IMG/VR virus record: IMGVR_UViG_3300008113_000588
Location: 1 to 35,787 of that record
Direction: 5' to 3' (one strand)
Origin: a virus
Length of the DNA: 35,787 nt
Position numbers and translations under genes: made by a program
Shown here: positions 27,556 to 35,403 of the stretch, one piece after another
Layout of the letters: each line of letters starts with the position of its first letter
Numbering within the stretch: the stretch's first letter is position 1
Notes under the pieces: generated by a model
The model's database searches: none
Told to the model about the DNA's origin: nothing
The model's input: the letters and a program-made list of their open reading frames with translations, nothing else

Positions 27556-28674
27556 TTAGTTAGTTGGAGGAGATTTTGGCGTGGGAAAGAATCTGCCAGC
27601 GTTGTTTTTGATGCCACTGGTGATGGCACTGACTCCCAGTGCTGCGCCTTCACTCTTGGCCAGCGATTTGAGATCCTTGCCTTTGAATGTGTTCTTGGCA
27701 GTGAGAGCTTTTTGTGCTGCACCTATTAGCCCAGCGACACCACCACTCTGTAGGTCTTGTAGAATACCGCCGCCGGCGTCTAAGAGTCCGCCTTGACCAA
27801 ACACATTACTGGTGCTGCCTGGGCGACTCAGTGAACTCACTGTGGTATCATACCTGGCTGGATCAGCAAAGCCTTGCACGTTGGTGTCTGGACGCTGAGT
27901 ACCTATTGCACCAGTGTAGTACTTGACTGTTTCGTAGTTGATGGTCATGGTGTTCTGCATGATGCCGCTACCTTCACTGTAGTTGTAGGTGTCGTGATTC
28001 CAGTTGGAGATCAAGGGATTGATCAACACATATTCAGCAAACTTGTGCTGATCTAGACCATATATTCTGATGTCTCTAAAAAATGGAGGCTTCCCGGTGT
28101 CGCCACCCACAGTACGAGTACTGGTACCATCACTGATGGATTCACCAATGTAGCCCCAGTCATTTACTTGTCGTTCATCATTGTAGATGTCGCGACCATT
28201 GTAGTTAAAATTTGTTTGTGAGTTTTCACTAGCACCAGCACTACCGTTGGTGTTGTTGGGAGAGAGATATTTTTGGCTAGGATCTTTGTAGTAATAACTG
28301 AAATAGTTGTACCACAAGTTGCGCACCACATCACCGCCATCGTCGTGAAAAGTCAGTGTCACTGGTTGATATTCAACGCCAGTTTGAACAATTCGTTTGC
28401 GATTGTATTGATTTAGAGTTTCTGTCTTGATGTTGAACTTGGGCAGGTCAACTGACTTGACCACATAGCTGAGACTAGAAACATCGCCTGCTGTGACAAA
28501 TTTGTTCAGGGATGGAATTGTGGTATTGAGAGTAAAACTCACGTGAAAAAGAAACTTGAACCTGGGTTTAAGTTCGTATTGATTGGTCGTAAAAGTTTTA
28601 CTTGCGTGAGTGTAATCACGCAAGTAATTTACATTAGTAAAACCTTTGAGAAAGTCTTGACCGAAGTTTGCCAT
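27556..28674 (-). CDS. Tail tube-like protein (gp19/gp54-like)
   Basis: A 372-residue protein that shares the tube fold pattern with gp19: F-K-F-L-F-H-V-S-F, then a loop and Y-V-V-K-S-V-D-L-P-K-F-N-I-K-T, V-T-L-T-F-H-D-D-G-G-D, W-Y-N-Y-F-S-Y-Y-Y, and I-N-P-L-I-S-N-W-N-H-D-T-Y. The tail adds about 100 residues of Gly/Ala-rich sequence. T4 gp54, which starts the tube on the baseplate, has a tube-like fold and similar length (about 320), so this may be its counterpart or a tube cap. It follows gp19 with a 19-base gap, and CAGGGT gives a ribosome site. Confidence 0.75.
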   Translation of the reverse strand: MANFGQDFLKGFTNVNYLRDYTHASKTFTTNQYELKPRFKFLFHVSFTLNTTIPSLNKFVTAGDVSSLSYVVKSVDLPKFNIKTETLNQYNRKRIVQTGVEYQPVTLTFHDDGGDVVRNLWYNYFSYYYKDPSQKYLSPNNTNGSAGASENSQTNFNYNGRDIYNDERQVNDWGYIGESISDGTSTRTVGGDTGKPPFFRDIRIYGLDQHKFAEYVLINPLISNWNHDTYNYSEGSGIMQNTMTINYETVKYYTGAIGTQRPDTNVQGFADPARYDTTVSSLSRPGSTSNVFGQGGLLDAGGGILQDLQSGGVAGLIGAAQKALTAKNTFKGKDLKSLAKSEGAALGVSAITSGIKNNAGRFFPTPKSPPTN

Positions 28675-28693
28675 TGGCTAGACCCTGTTAGCG

Positions 28694-29326
28694 TTAGCTA
28701 GCTTGGCCAGCACCTGTCACAACATCACCGAGAGTACGTCCAACTTCTGTACCAACGCCTGAGCCGCCTGGTGTTTGGTTAGCGTTGTCGTAAGCAATGG
28801 TCATTTCTACTGTGACTGCTTCGTTGGTGCCATAGTTAAGGTCGCCGTAGTTGGCGCCTTTGAGATAGCAGCCGTACAGTTCCCAGGTTTCAAGAACCAC
28901 AGGATCAAATGCGCCGTTGCCACCGTCGAGGATTTCAATCTTGGTCACAAACTTGTAGTCAATGCCTGAGCTGGCTGATGCCATTTCCAAAAAGTCCATT
29001 TGCTTCTGCAACTGTTCGCCTATCAATCGAGTGACTTCTCCGCCTGCATCGTCTTTGACTGAACAAGTGATATCTGTCCAAGAATGACGGCCTGCCAACT
29101 TCAAGGTTGAGTTGTAGACTGGCAGCGAAATTTCTTCAAATGTCAGGTTAGGGCGGGTCACGCTGACCACTTGTTTTGTGAGTTCAGTTGTGGGTTTTGA
29201 CACTCCAAGGTTTTCAAAGAAAACTCTGAAGCGAAATTTTAATTTGGGCATCAACAGGCCCTGGACGCCGCCTTCTGCAGCGCTTCCGACTGGGACTGTC
29301 ATTCTGTTTAGTGATGAAACTGCCAT
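28694..29326 (-). CDS. 19: Tail tube protein, T4 gp19-like
   Basis: A 210-residue tube subunit. The order of strands matches gp19: F-R-F-R-V-F-F-E-N-L-G, Q-V-V-S-V-T-R-P-N-L-T-F-E-E-I, Y-N-S-T-L-K-L-A-G-R-H-S-W, I-T-C-S-V-K-D-D, a helix with Q-L-Q-K-Q-M-D-F, then L-E-T-W-E-L-Y-G-C-Y-L-K and A-V-T-V-E-M-T-I-A-Y-D-N-A. It polymerises inside the sheath to form the channel for DNA. Length is slightly longer than T4 gp19 (163) but usual for aquatic relatives. AGGAG precedes the ATG, with a GGTAAATA late box and a strong hairpin between it and gp18. Confidence 0.92.
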   Translation of the reverse strand: MAVSSLNRMTVPVGSAAEGGVQGLLMPKLKFRFRVFFENLGVSKPTTELTKQVVSVTRPNLTFEEISLPVYNSTLKLAGRHSWTDITCSVKDDAGGEVTRLIGEQLQKQMDFLEMASASSGIDYKFVTKIEILDGGNGAFDPVVLETWELYGCYLKGANYGDLNYGTNEAVTVEMTIAYDNANQTPGGSGVGTEVGRTLGDVVTGAGQAS

Positions 29327-29347
29327 TTTGTATATCTCCTATATGTT

Positions 29348-29355
29348 TATTTACC
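29348..29355 (-). promoter_or_regulatory. Late promoter box GGTAAATA before gp19
   Basis: GGTAAATA on the minus strand lies 21 bases before the gp19 ATG, with TAGGAG between. It follows the gp18-gp19 hairpin, so gp19 can be made from its own late transcript as well as by read-through. Confidence 0.65.
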
Positions 29356-29361
29356 TGGATC

Positions 29362-29383
29362 GGTGGGGGTGTTTGCCCCCACC
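29362..29383 (-). terminator. GC hairpin between gp18 and gp19
   Basis: GGTGGGGG (29362-29369) and CCCCCACC (29376-29383) form a perfect eight-pair stem with a six-base loop, six bases after the gp18 stop. No U-run follows on the minus strand. It may stop part of the gp18 transcripts or protect their 3' ends, allowing different sheath and tube levels. Confidence 0.7.
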
Positions 29384-29389
29384 TGTTGA

Positions 29390-32300
29390 TTAGGCAGCAG
29401 CACCCGAAATTTCACCGGTGTTCTTGATACGCAAAGGAATATAGATAAATTCCACAGCCTTCACTGGTTCAATTGCCACGTCTACGTACAGCTCGTTACG
29501 ATCAATACGTGCTGGTGTGTTGTTGCTGGTGTCGCAAACAACCAGGAAGTCATAGATGGCACGTTTGGCCTGTAGATCCAACATCAGGCTGTTGACCACG
29601 TTGGTGATCTCGTTGCGAGTGATTTCATCGTTGGGTTCAAACAAGAACAACTTGCCAATTTCTTCCAGTCGTCCACGCAAGAACGCAACCAAGCGTGCCA
29701 CGTTGATACGATCCAGTGCAGTAGTTGTAGTAGTTGTGGTCTTGTTACCAAAGTTCACAATACCAATGCCCGGGATGAATGTGATTGGGTTGATGTTACG
29801 TTCGTACAGTACATCACGCACACTCTGGCTCACACCAATCTGCTGAAACTCACCTGTGACCGCATTAATATAACCAATTGCTGTGGCGTTGTCAATCACA
29901 CCGCGGCGTGTACCTGCTGGTGCCAGCCAAGGGAAACTTGCAGCATCACTGCGCAAGATTGTGCGTACCATCATGTGACTTGGAGGTTGTACAACCAAGT
30001 TTCCGCCTAGGTCAGTTGTTTGACAGCTGGGGTAGAATGCGCCAGCATAGTTACTGGTTGCGTCGTTGCCATCTTGTGTGGGCAAACCTAGTCCGTTGTT
30101 GTTGGTTGCCCATTCAACAAGACTGTTGCCATCGTTAGGCAATCGCATAGGTGTGTCAGCAACCACAAACAAGGTGTTGTTGCGCTCGTTGCTGAGTGCA
30201 ATCATGTTGGCGGTGAGTTCAGGATATGCAGGAGCAGCAATAATGTTGAACTGATTTTGTTCTTCACGTGCAGCAATGCTGGTGTCAATTGCCGACTTCA
30301 TGGCCTGCACAATCAACTGACGCTGTGCTTGACGTCCTGCCCACATGGCTCCGTCGGAACGATTGCCACTGGCTGTGAGCCAGGTATTGGTATTGATAGC
30401 AGCCCAAAAAGAACTGTTTGGGGGAGCGGTACCAGTTACTGCAGCAGTACACACGTAGATAACGCCGCTGAACACCACAAAGTCATTGACCGCATAGGCA
30501 GTTGAGTTTGAATAAACATCAACTGAATATGCTGTGTTTGTTGTTGTAAAGTAATTTGCCTGGAAACTCTTGACATTATAGCCCGAACGGCGTGTGTTGA
30601 ACAACAACATGCCTTGTGGATATAGATCAGGATTTGGAGCGTCAAGATCCAGGTAATTGCTGGTCAACAGGCTAGTAATGGTAGGAAACGCTCCAGTGAT
30701 AGGGTCTACAGTGCCCGGTGATGACCAACGTGCATCACCAAACAAGATACCATCGCTAGTAGTTTGGTCTGTGGTATCAATTTCTACCCATTGATTAACT
30801 CCGCTGACGCTTTCCCAACGATACAGTTTAGGATAATTTTCTAAATCGCTGGTGTCGATCCAAAGATCTCCAAGAGCCAGTGGTGATTCTGCTGTGTCGT
30901 TTTGTGTGACTGGTGCACTAGCAGCAATAATAGGGCCGCTGGCGTTGGTCAAGGTTAGGTCAAATCCACGCACATCATTGGTGACGTTTTGATAGCCCTG
31001 CCAGATTCCGTTGTCTTGGATCATGATGTCAGCGTCACTTACTGAGCTGTAGTACCAGAGGCGGCCAGTTGCTGGATTCTGATCTGGCTCAATTGCACTG
31101 GCATCGTATGTGAACAACGGTGAACCAACCCAGTTGCTTAACACCAATTGCGTAGGAGCAATCTGACGAACCTTAGGAGTGTTGGTGCTAAATCCTGCAG
31201 TGGTTATTGGAGTACCTATGGCTGTGGAAAGGGCAATTCGACCGCCTTGTGAATGTGTAAACACTATGTTGCCGGCAGAATTTACCCTAGCAGACACAAA
31301 GGGCACAGCAGCAGCGCTCACTGCTGCCACAAAGTCGCCGGCGGTACCAGTGCCTCCAATGGTAACTGTTGTGTTGGTACTAACACTTGTGCCAGCCTGA
31401 CCAGCCCTAATAACAAATGTGTTACCTGGAGTAAAAGGAGTTCCGGACGAAACCACAGTTGTACCGGTGACTTCGGTTGCTCCCAGCGCAAATCGTTCCA
31501 AGATTAAGAAAGAAAATGTATCAAGTGGGTCAGTCAAATATTCTGAAGCATTGTATTGAGCATAGGTTGAGCCTACAGGAATATTTCTTCCGCCGCCAGT
31601 GGGATCGAGTGCAAAAATTGCATCATTATCTCCTTGATATGATGGACAGTTTTGTTCAATAAATGTGTCTAGCGCAGTGTTGAATACATTGACACTGATG
31701 TCAAGACCGTTGTTGGCTGTGCTTAGATTTTGCCACACAGATCCTGTGGGGCGGCCTCCGTCGGTGTCTGTAGTTCTCCAACGTGGACTTTGAAAGCTGT
31801 AGCCTGGAAAATAATCAGGTGCCACATACTCTCTTGCAGTGATACCCAAAGCAGTCAACAATGCTGTGCCTGCATTTGGGCCTGCTTGGATGGAAACAAT
31901 ACCATTATTGCTGAGAGTACTGCCGTCATTGGTTGCAGTAGAATCAGCATAGATATACAACTTGCCCGAAACTGCAGCAGCAGTAACGCCTGTAATGGCA
32001 GTAGCGTTGATGACTGCAGCAAAGCCAGCCACAGTGTTGGTTGCGCCAACCGCAACCAAATTGCCGTTGATAAACATGTTGGCGCCCACAGTCAGCGACG
32101 TAGGTGCGTTGGCACTGACAATTGTGGGCCACGATGTTTTCCAGGCATTGCTACCCACTTGTACCCAGGTATTGGCATCGTTTTTGTAGTAGCCCAGGAT
32201 AAATTGGTCGATTGCTACCACAGCATAATTTCCAATACTACCAATTGTGTTCAGTGGAGTATTGTCAGCAATTGGATTAGATCCATCGCCGCCCACAACA

Positions 32301-32806
32301 TCAGCTGTGTTAGTAATTACCAATGGTACTCGGTTGGTGAATGTACCAGTGGCCTGGTTCCATTCAAAAATTCCCCATCTGGTGGCTGCAGTATTGACCC
32401 AGTAAGTTCCGTTGCTGGGATTGCCAGTTGGACGAATTAGGCTGGCTGTGAGATCAGTGAGGTTGATGTTGGCACGTTGGATATACGCACGGTTGGTCGC
32501 TCCTAGTGTTGAGTAAGCAGCCAGCAAGCCGTACTCGTTTAGTTCGTAACCGTTGATTGGGGTACCAGTTGTGGTGTTGTAGAAGAAAGGCACGCCAAAA
32601 GTAGCTGCCAAATCACGCTGACTGGTGATAAGATATGTTTTGTTGGCGTTAGCTGCTGTGGTACCTGCTGCCACTGTGATGCCATCAGCACTGACTTTGT
32701 TTTGTGCTGTGGCAACAATAAAGTAAGGGACTGTGTTGACTGCAGAAGAGATATATTGACTCTCGTCAATTACTACTACTTCTACGCCTGGTGATATTAA
32801 AGCCAT
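29390..32806 (-). CDS. 18: Tail sheath protein, T4 gp18-like, with large insertions
   Basis: A 1,138-residue contractile sheath subunit. The N-terminus M-A-L-I-S-P-G-V-E-V and the C-terminal 340 residues (P-P-S-H-M-M-V-R-T-I-L, N-I-N-P-I-T-F-I-P-G-I-G-I, L-R-G-R-L-E-E-I-G, F-L-V-V-C-D-T-S-N-N-T) are classic gp18. T4 gp18 has 659 residues, so about 450 extra lie in the middle. They include two related segments like the flagellin IN motif (G-N-L-V-A-V-G-A-T-N-T-V-A-G-F near 250-300, and a G-T-G-T-A-G-D-F-V-A-A-V unit near 470-520). There is also an A-Y-A-V-N-D-F-V-V-F-S-G-V-I-Y-V-C unit near 765-790, like carbohydrate-binding module 5/12, and several L-W/W-Y repeats. The insertions probably cover the tail surface. 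Confidence 0.93.
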   Translation of the reverse strand: MALISPGVEVVVIDESQYISSAVNTVPYFIVATAQNKVSADGITVAAGTTAANANKTYLITSQRDLAATFGVPFFYNTTTGTPINGYELNEYGLLAAYSTLGATNRAYIQRANINLTDLTASLIRPTGNPSNGTYWVNTAATRWGIFEWNQATGTFTNRVPLVITNTADVVGGDGSNPIADNTPLNTIGSIGNYAVVAIDQFILGYYKNDANTWVQVGSNAWKTSWPTIVSANAPTSLTVGANMFINGNLVAVGATNTVAGFAAVINATAITGVTAAAVSGKLYIYADSTATNDGSTLSNNGIVSIQAGPNAGTALLTALGITAREYVAPDYFPGYSFQSPRWRTTDTDGGRPTGSVWQNLSTANNGLDISVNVFNTALDTFIEQNCPSYQGDNDAIFALDPTGGGRNIPVGSTYAQYNASEYLTDPLDTFSFLILERFALGATEVTGTTVVSSGTPFTPGNTFVIRAGQAGTSVSTNTTVTIGGTGTAGDFVAAVSAAAVPFVSARVNSAGNIVFTHSQGGRIALSTAIGTPITTAGFSTNTPKVRQIAPTQLVLSNWVGSPLFTYDASAIEPDQNPATGRLWYYSSVSDADIMIQDNGIWQGYQNVTNDVRGFDLTLTNASGPIIAASAPVTQNDTAESPLALGDLWIDTSDLENYPKLYRWESVSGVNQWVEIDTTDQTTSDGILFGDARWSSPGTVDPITGAFPTITSLLTSNYLDLDAPNPDLYPQGMLLFNTRRSGYNVKSFQANYFTTTNTAYSVDVYSNSTAYAVNDFVVFSGVIYVCTAAVTGTAPPNSSFWAAINTNTWLTASGNRSDGAMWAGRQAQRQLIVQAMKSAIDTSIAAREEQNQFNIIAAPAYPELTANMIALSNERNNTLFVVADTPMRLPNDGNSLVEWATNNNGLGLPTQDGNDATSNYAGAFYPSCQTTDLGGNLVVQPPSHMMVRTILRSDAASFPWLAPAGTRRGVIDNATAIGYINAVTGEFQQIGVSQSVRDVLYERNINPITFIPGIGIVNFGNKTTTTTTTALDRINVARLVAFLRGRLEEIGKLFLFEPNDEITRNEITNVVNSLMLDLQAKRAIYDFLVVCDTSNNTPARIDRNELYVDVAIEPVKAVEFIYIPLRIKNTGEISGAAA

Positions 32807-32831
32807 AATGGATTCCTTTTCAAGTTGTAGA

Positions 32832-32839
32832 TATTTATA
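32832..32839 (-). promoter_or_regulatory. T4-type late promoter TATAAATA for gp18
   Basis: The minus strand reads TATAAATA, the exact consensus, about 26 bases before the gp18 ATG at 32806. AAAAGGAATCC supplies a ribosome site within the inferred leader. This is the best-organised late promoter in the window. Confidence 0.85.
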
Positions 32840-32887
32840 GGCTTTGGGTAAAAATGGTGTTCTACGGTGCCCTTTGCAAAGGTCCTG

Positions 32888-32895
32888 GGTAAATA
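32888..32895 (+). promoter_or_regulatory. Late promoter box GGTAAATA on the plus strand
   Basis: GGTAAATA is followed by TCTAT and the ATG at 32901 of the zinc-ribbon gene, only five bases away and without a ribosome site. It lies back to back with the gp18 promoter and matches the leaderless arrangement seen at 15508, 19545 and 26096. It also argues for the ATG at 32901 rather than the frame opening at 32844. Confidence 0.6.
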
Positions 32896-32900
32896 TCTAT

Positions 32901-33248
32901 ATGAAAAGACCCACTTGTCCTGTATGCCAGCAACGTCCTTGCGCAGTAAACTATCGCCGCGGCGAAATCACGCACTATCGCTCACGCTGTGAGAATTGCA
33001 TTAGAAAAAACAAAGGTTTGCCCAAGCGGGAATCCAGCTGGGCCACAGCAGGCTACAAGAAAAAGATGGTGTGTGACCGATGCGGGTTCCGTGCCAGGTA
33101 CTCAGCACAGACGCTGGTGTTCCACATGGACGGTCGTCTAGACAATGCTGAAACTCGCAACCTCAAATCAGTTTGTAGGAACTGCGAAGTTGAACTGGCC
33201 AAGAGTGATTTGCCCTGGAGGCGCGGCGACCTAGAAGCTGATGTTTAA
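32901..33248 (+). CDS. Zinc-ribbon/HNH-like protein, antiparallel to neighbours
   Basis: A 115-residue, basic, cysteine-rich protein starting M-K-R-P-T-C-P-V-C. The first C-P-V-C and C-E-N-C form one zinc ribbon (residues 6-35). A second unit has C-D-R-C, then F-H-M-D-G-x-L-D-N-A-E-T-R-N-L-K-S-V-C-R-N-C, which resembles the treble-clef HNH pattern (His, Asn, and two C-x2-C pairs). I recognise close relatives in aquatic T4-like phages, always unnamed. It may be a nuclease or a DNA-binding regulator. It is the only plus-strand gene right of 2981 and overlaps the convergent dNMP kinase gene by 18 bases at its end. Confidence 0.75.
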   Translation: MKRPTCPVCQQRPCAVNYRRGEITHYRSRCENCIRKNKGLPKRESSWATAGYKKKMVCDRCGFRARYSAQTLVFHMDGRLDNAETRNLKSVCRNCEVELAKSDLPWRRGDLEADV

Positions 33249-33761
33249 CATTTCTTGCTGAGTCAGCAAATGTTCTGCTAATTCACTGGTAGCTCGTTGC
33301 AGATCTTCTAGAGTGCCGTTGTTGTCAATCACATAATTGGCCATCCAGATTTCCAAGTTCATGCTGTCCCGTGGTTCCGGTGGTGCATGATCTGAACGAT
33401 CTACCCAGATGCAATAGTCAAATACACCAGTGTTCCGCATGGCATGGAATTCGCTCTTGTTACGCAGCCCGCAGTAGATGTCGTTTTCTGCAAAAATGTC
33501 ACGACCCAAACGAGCATGATCGTCCCGACAGTAGTCATGAATCATGTCGTACCATTCGCTGCGATGATTGTGACGGTCAGCATAACATTCTGCATAATCG
33601 GTGTAGCCGTACTTGAGTTTGAGTTCATCATAGATGAACTTACGAGCGCAAAACTCACTACTGCTTTGAAAGCGGAATCCATAACAGTCACGCAGGATTT
33701 CACACACAGTATCCTTGCCGTGGCGACCGTGGCCAACGATTAATAGTTTAGGTAAAGGCAT
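33231..33761 (-). CDS. Deoxynucleoside monophosphate kinase-like, T4 gp1-like
   Basis: A 176-residue P-loop kinase. G-H-G-R-H-G-K-D-T near residue 10 is the Walker A loop. It is followed by R-D-C-Y-G-F-R-F-Q-S-S-S-E-F and the acceptor-binding D-E-L-K-L-K-Y-G-Y. R-N-K-S-E-F then V-F-D-Y-C-I-W-V-D-R-S match the lid and core strand of T4 gene 1 type dNMP kinases, which phosphorylate dTMP, dGMP and hydroxymethyl-dCMP for DNA synthesis. The length is shorter than T4 gp1 (241). No consensus late box precedes it. The upstream gap 33762-33824 holds a 14-base palindrome. Confidence 0.82.
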   Translation of the reverse strand: MPLPKLLIVGHGRHGKDTVCEILRDCYGFRFQSSSEFCARKFIYDELKLKYGYTDYAECYADRHNHRSEWYDMIHDYCRDDHARLGRDIFAENDIYCGLRNKSEFHAMRNTGVFDYCIWVDRSDHAPPEPRDSMNLEIWMANYVIDNNGTLEDLQRATSELAEHLLTQQEMLNISF

Positions 33762-33790
33762 GTTATTAAATTTTAAATATAATTTCTATG

Positions 33791-33804
33791 TGGGTCATGA
33801 CCCA
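33791..33804. repeat. 14-base perfect palindrome TGGGTCATGACCCA
   Basis: TGGGTCA followed directly by TGACCCA lies in the short gap between the methyltransferase stop and the kinase start. It could be an operator for a dimeric repressor or the base of a short RNA hairpin ending the methyltransferase transcript. No U-run follows on the minus strand. Confidence 0.6.
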
Positions 33805-33824
33805 AGTATTCACCGCGTATTGTC

Positions 33825-34571
33825 TCAGCTTGGTTTAGATTTATTTTTGTATAATAATTTAATCTTCTCGCCGTAGATGCCGCAGTCAATTATATCATTT
33901 CTTGATTTTAAAAAAGTATCTATAGCAGAAATTACTTCTTCACAATCAGCATCGTGCATTAAAAACCAGGCTTGGCTATTTGCAATCTGAGACGATTGAA
34001 CAAGATCACTTAACACTATATCATATGAGTGATCGCCATCAATAAAAAAAACGTCGAATTTTAAATCTTTTATTTCGGCGATTGTTAGTAAATCCTCACT
34101 CGACTGGTTAATAAATGTAACACGGTTTTTTACAATTTCTTTTATCCCAGTTGGTACATTGTCATGTATATCAATGGAATACAAACTTCCTCGATTATTG
34201 TCCTGGCATGCACCGTATATAATTGCAGTGCTCCATCCATTAAATCTTCCTATTTCTAAAATGTTATCAGGACGTTTGCTTATCAAAATGCTGTAGAGAA
34301 ACAATACATCCTGGGTGTTCATCAAACAATTTTTGCTGCCGATTAAATTTTTAATATCATCAATGTAGTACAAAAAATTTGAAATATTTGGATCAATGTG
34401 GGCAGTATTGTTACGGAGGCGGTCATATCTATTTTTAAATAAATGTGTTTTAATTATTTCTAGTTGAATATGTAGCGGTAAATTTAAAATATCATCAATA
34501 TCGTCACAAATCGGCCAAGATTCATCTTTAATATTAGAATAGAAATTCTGCCACTCGTCTTTTAAATTCAT
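33825..34571 (-). CDS. SAM-dependent methyltransferase (Methyltransf_24 type)
   Basis: A 248-residue class I methyltransferase. Motif I is I-L-E-I-G-R-F-N-G-W-S near residue 104, then S-L-Y-S-I-D-I-H near 128 with the acidic ribose contact, and D-V-F-F-I-D-G-D-H-S-Y near 175, the motif IV signature of the Methyltransf_24 group, with W-F-L-M-H-D-A-D after it. The family methylates sugars or small molecules and often occurs in glycan clusters. The gene is strikingly AT-rich, with runs of A/T codons, unlike the kinase and exonuclease on either side, so recent transfer is likely. Its ATG overlaps the exonuclease stop (ATGA). Confidence 0.82.
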   Translation of the reverse strand: MNLKDEWQNFYSNIKDESWPICDDIDDILNLPLHIQLEIIKTHLFKNRYDRLRNNTAHIDPNISNFLYYIDDIKNLIGSKNCLMNTQDVLFLYSILISKRPDNILEIGRFNGWSTAIIYGACQDNNRGSLYSIDIHDNVPTGIKEIVKNRVTFINQSSEDLLTIAEIKDLKFDVFFIDGDHSYDIVLSDLVQSSQIANSQAWFLMHDADCEEVISAIDTFLKSRNDIIDCGIYGEKIKLLYKNKSKPS

Positions 34572-35092
34572 TTTAATTCCCGGACGTTAAGATGTTGCAG
34601 AGTACGCTGCAGCATGCCGATTTGCCTGCGGCAGTCTTCCAGGGCATGGTGACTGGTGGGCGGAATGGGCTGATCTGGCCACAAGCTGAACACTGTGCGA
34701 CTGTCTCGAACCATGTAGTATTTCCAGGGCAAGGGCTTGTGATAGCTCTTGTAGGCATGCTCTAGAATGTTCATGTCGTAAGTGGGACCTTGTGCCCAGA
34801 TACGGTTGGAGTGCCAAATCAGCCGGCCCAGTTCGTCTAGTGCTTGGTCTAATGGCACACGATCTTGCTCACCAAATGCTTCTTCTCTAGCATGATCAGG
34901 TTGCGTTGCCCACCACTCTATAGTGCCCTGATCAATGTCGCGGGTCTCCTGACTCTCTAGACTGATTCGGGCATAGTAACTTTGCTCGTAGTAACCTGTG
35001 CCAAAAGGGTCAAAACTCTGGGCAGCAATGGTTAAAATGCAAGTGTTGGGACCTGTTGCCAAGCCTTCGAGATCGATCATTAAGTCTGCCAT
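34568..35092 (-). CDS. DEDDh 3'-5' exonuclease (Rv2179c/DexA-like)
   Basis: A 174-residue exonuclease. D7 and E9 in M-I-D-L-E-G-L are the first catalytic pair, with W-A-Q-G-P-T-Y-D-M-N-I-L near 105 giving the second Asp, and S-H-H-A-L-E-D-C-R-R near 148 giving the His and final Asp of the DEDDh type. The family includes Rv2179c-like 3'-5' exoribonucleases, and T4 DexA has a similar core. It probably trims RNA or DNA during early or middle infection. The start lies six bases after an extended -10 box (TGCTATAAT) with no ribosome site, so the transcript may be leaderless. Confidence 0.85.
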   Translation of the reverse strand: MADLMIDLEGLATGPNTCILTIAAQSFDPFGTGYYEQSYYARISLESQETRDIDQGTIEWWATQPDHAREEAFGEQDRVPLDQALDELGRLIWHSNRIWAQGPTYDMNILEHAYKSYHKPLPWKYYMVRDSRTVFSLWPDQPIPPTSHHALEDCRRQIGMLQRTLQHLNVRELK

Positions 35093-35098
35093 AAGATT

Positions 35099-35107
35099 AT
35101 TATAGCA
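35099..35107 (-). promoter_or_regulatory. Extended -10 promoter TGCTATAAT
   Basis: TGCTATAAT on the minus strand is a perfect extended -10 element for the host main sigma factor, with a TAGACT-like -35 about 17 bases upstream. Its start point would fall at or next to the ATG of the exonuclease gene. Unlike the late boxes it should act early, suiting a host-RNA or DNA degrading enzyme. Confidence 0.5.
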
Positions 35108-35124
35108 GAATTACTGTGCCAAGT

Positions 35125-35403
35125 CTATCGATACTTGTTCAGTTTGGCGGCCAATTTAGCTGCTGGATTTAGACGCTTGGTGCGCTTGGCTTTGCGAGCT
35201 TGACGTACTTTGGTTTTGGCACGAGTCAGTTTCATAGCAGAAGACTTTTCCCGATCCAGGCTAGCTGAACATTGGTTAGGTTCTGCCACTATGCGTCCTT
35301 TCCTGGGCCCGGCCGCACAGCGCCATTTCATGCCGAGCTTGCCAGTCTTAGCATTGCGTTTGAACACTTTTTTGTTCTCAGTTACGAATTCACTAGCTCT
35401 CAT
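35125..35403 (-). CDS. Small basic protein with capsid-targeting-like leader
   Basis: A 92-residue protein. It starts M-R-A-S-E-F-V-T-E-N, a leader with aliphatic/aromatic residues and x-E at position 9, like T4 capsid-targeting sequences. The rest is strongly basic: M-K-W-R-C-A-A-G-P-R-K-G-R-I-V near residue 25, then N-Q-C, and a C-terminal R-Q-A-R-K-A-K-R-T-K-R-L-N-P-A. It probably binds nucleic acid and could be packaged in the head. I recognise relatives in aquatic phages without a named function. The ATG overlaps the upstream stop (TAATG). Its two cysteines might bind metal. Confidence 0.7.
   Translation of the reverse strand: MRASEFVTENKKVFKRNAKTGKLGMKWRCAAGPRKGRIVAEPNQCSASLDREKSSAMKLTRAKTKVRQARKAKRTKRLNPAAKLAAKLNKYR

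Noticed and set aside
31730-32440. A 236-codon plus-strand open frame inside the sheath gene
   Set aside because: It is fully inside gp18, is rich in Cys/Ser without family motifs, and lacks a ribosome site. The repeated GC-type codon pattern of the sheath explains it.
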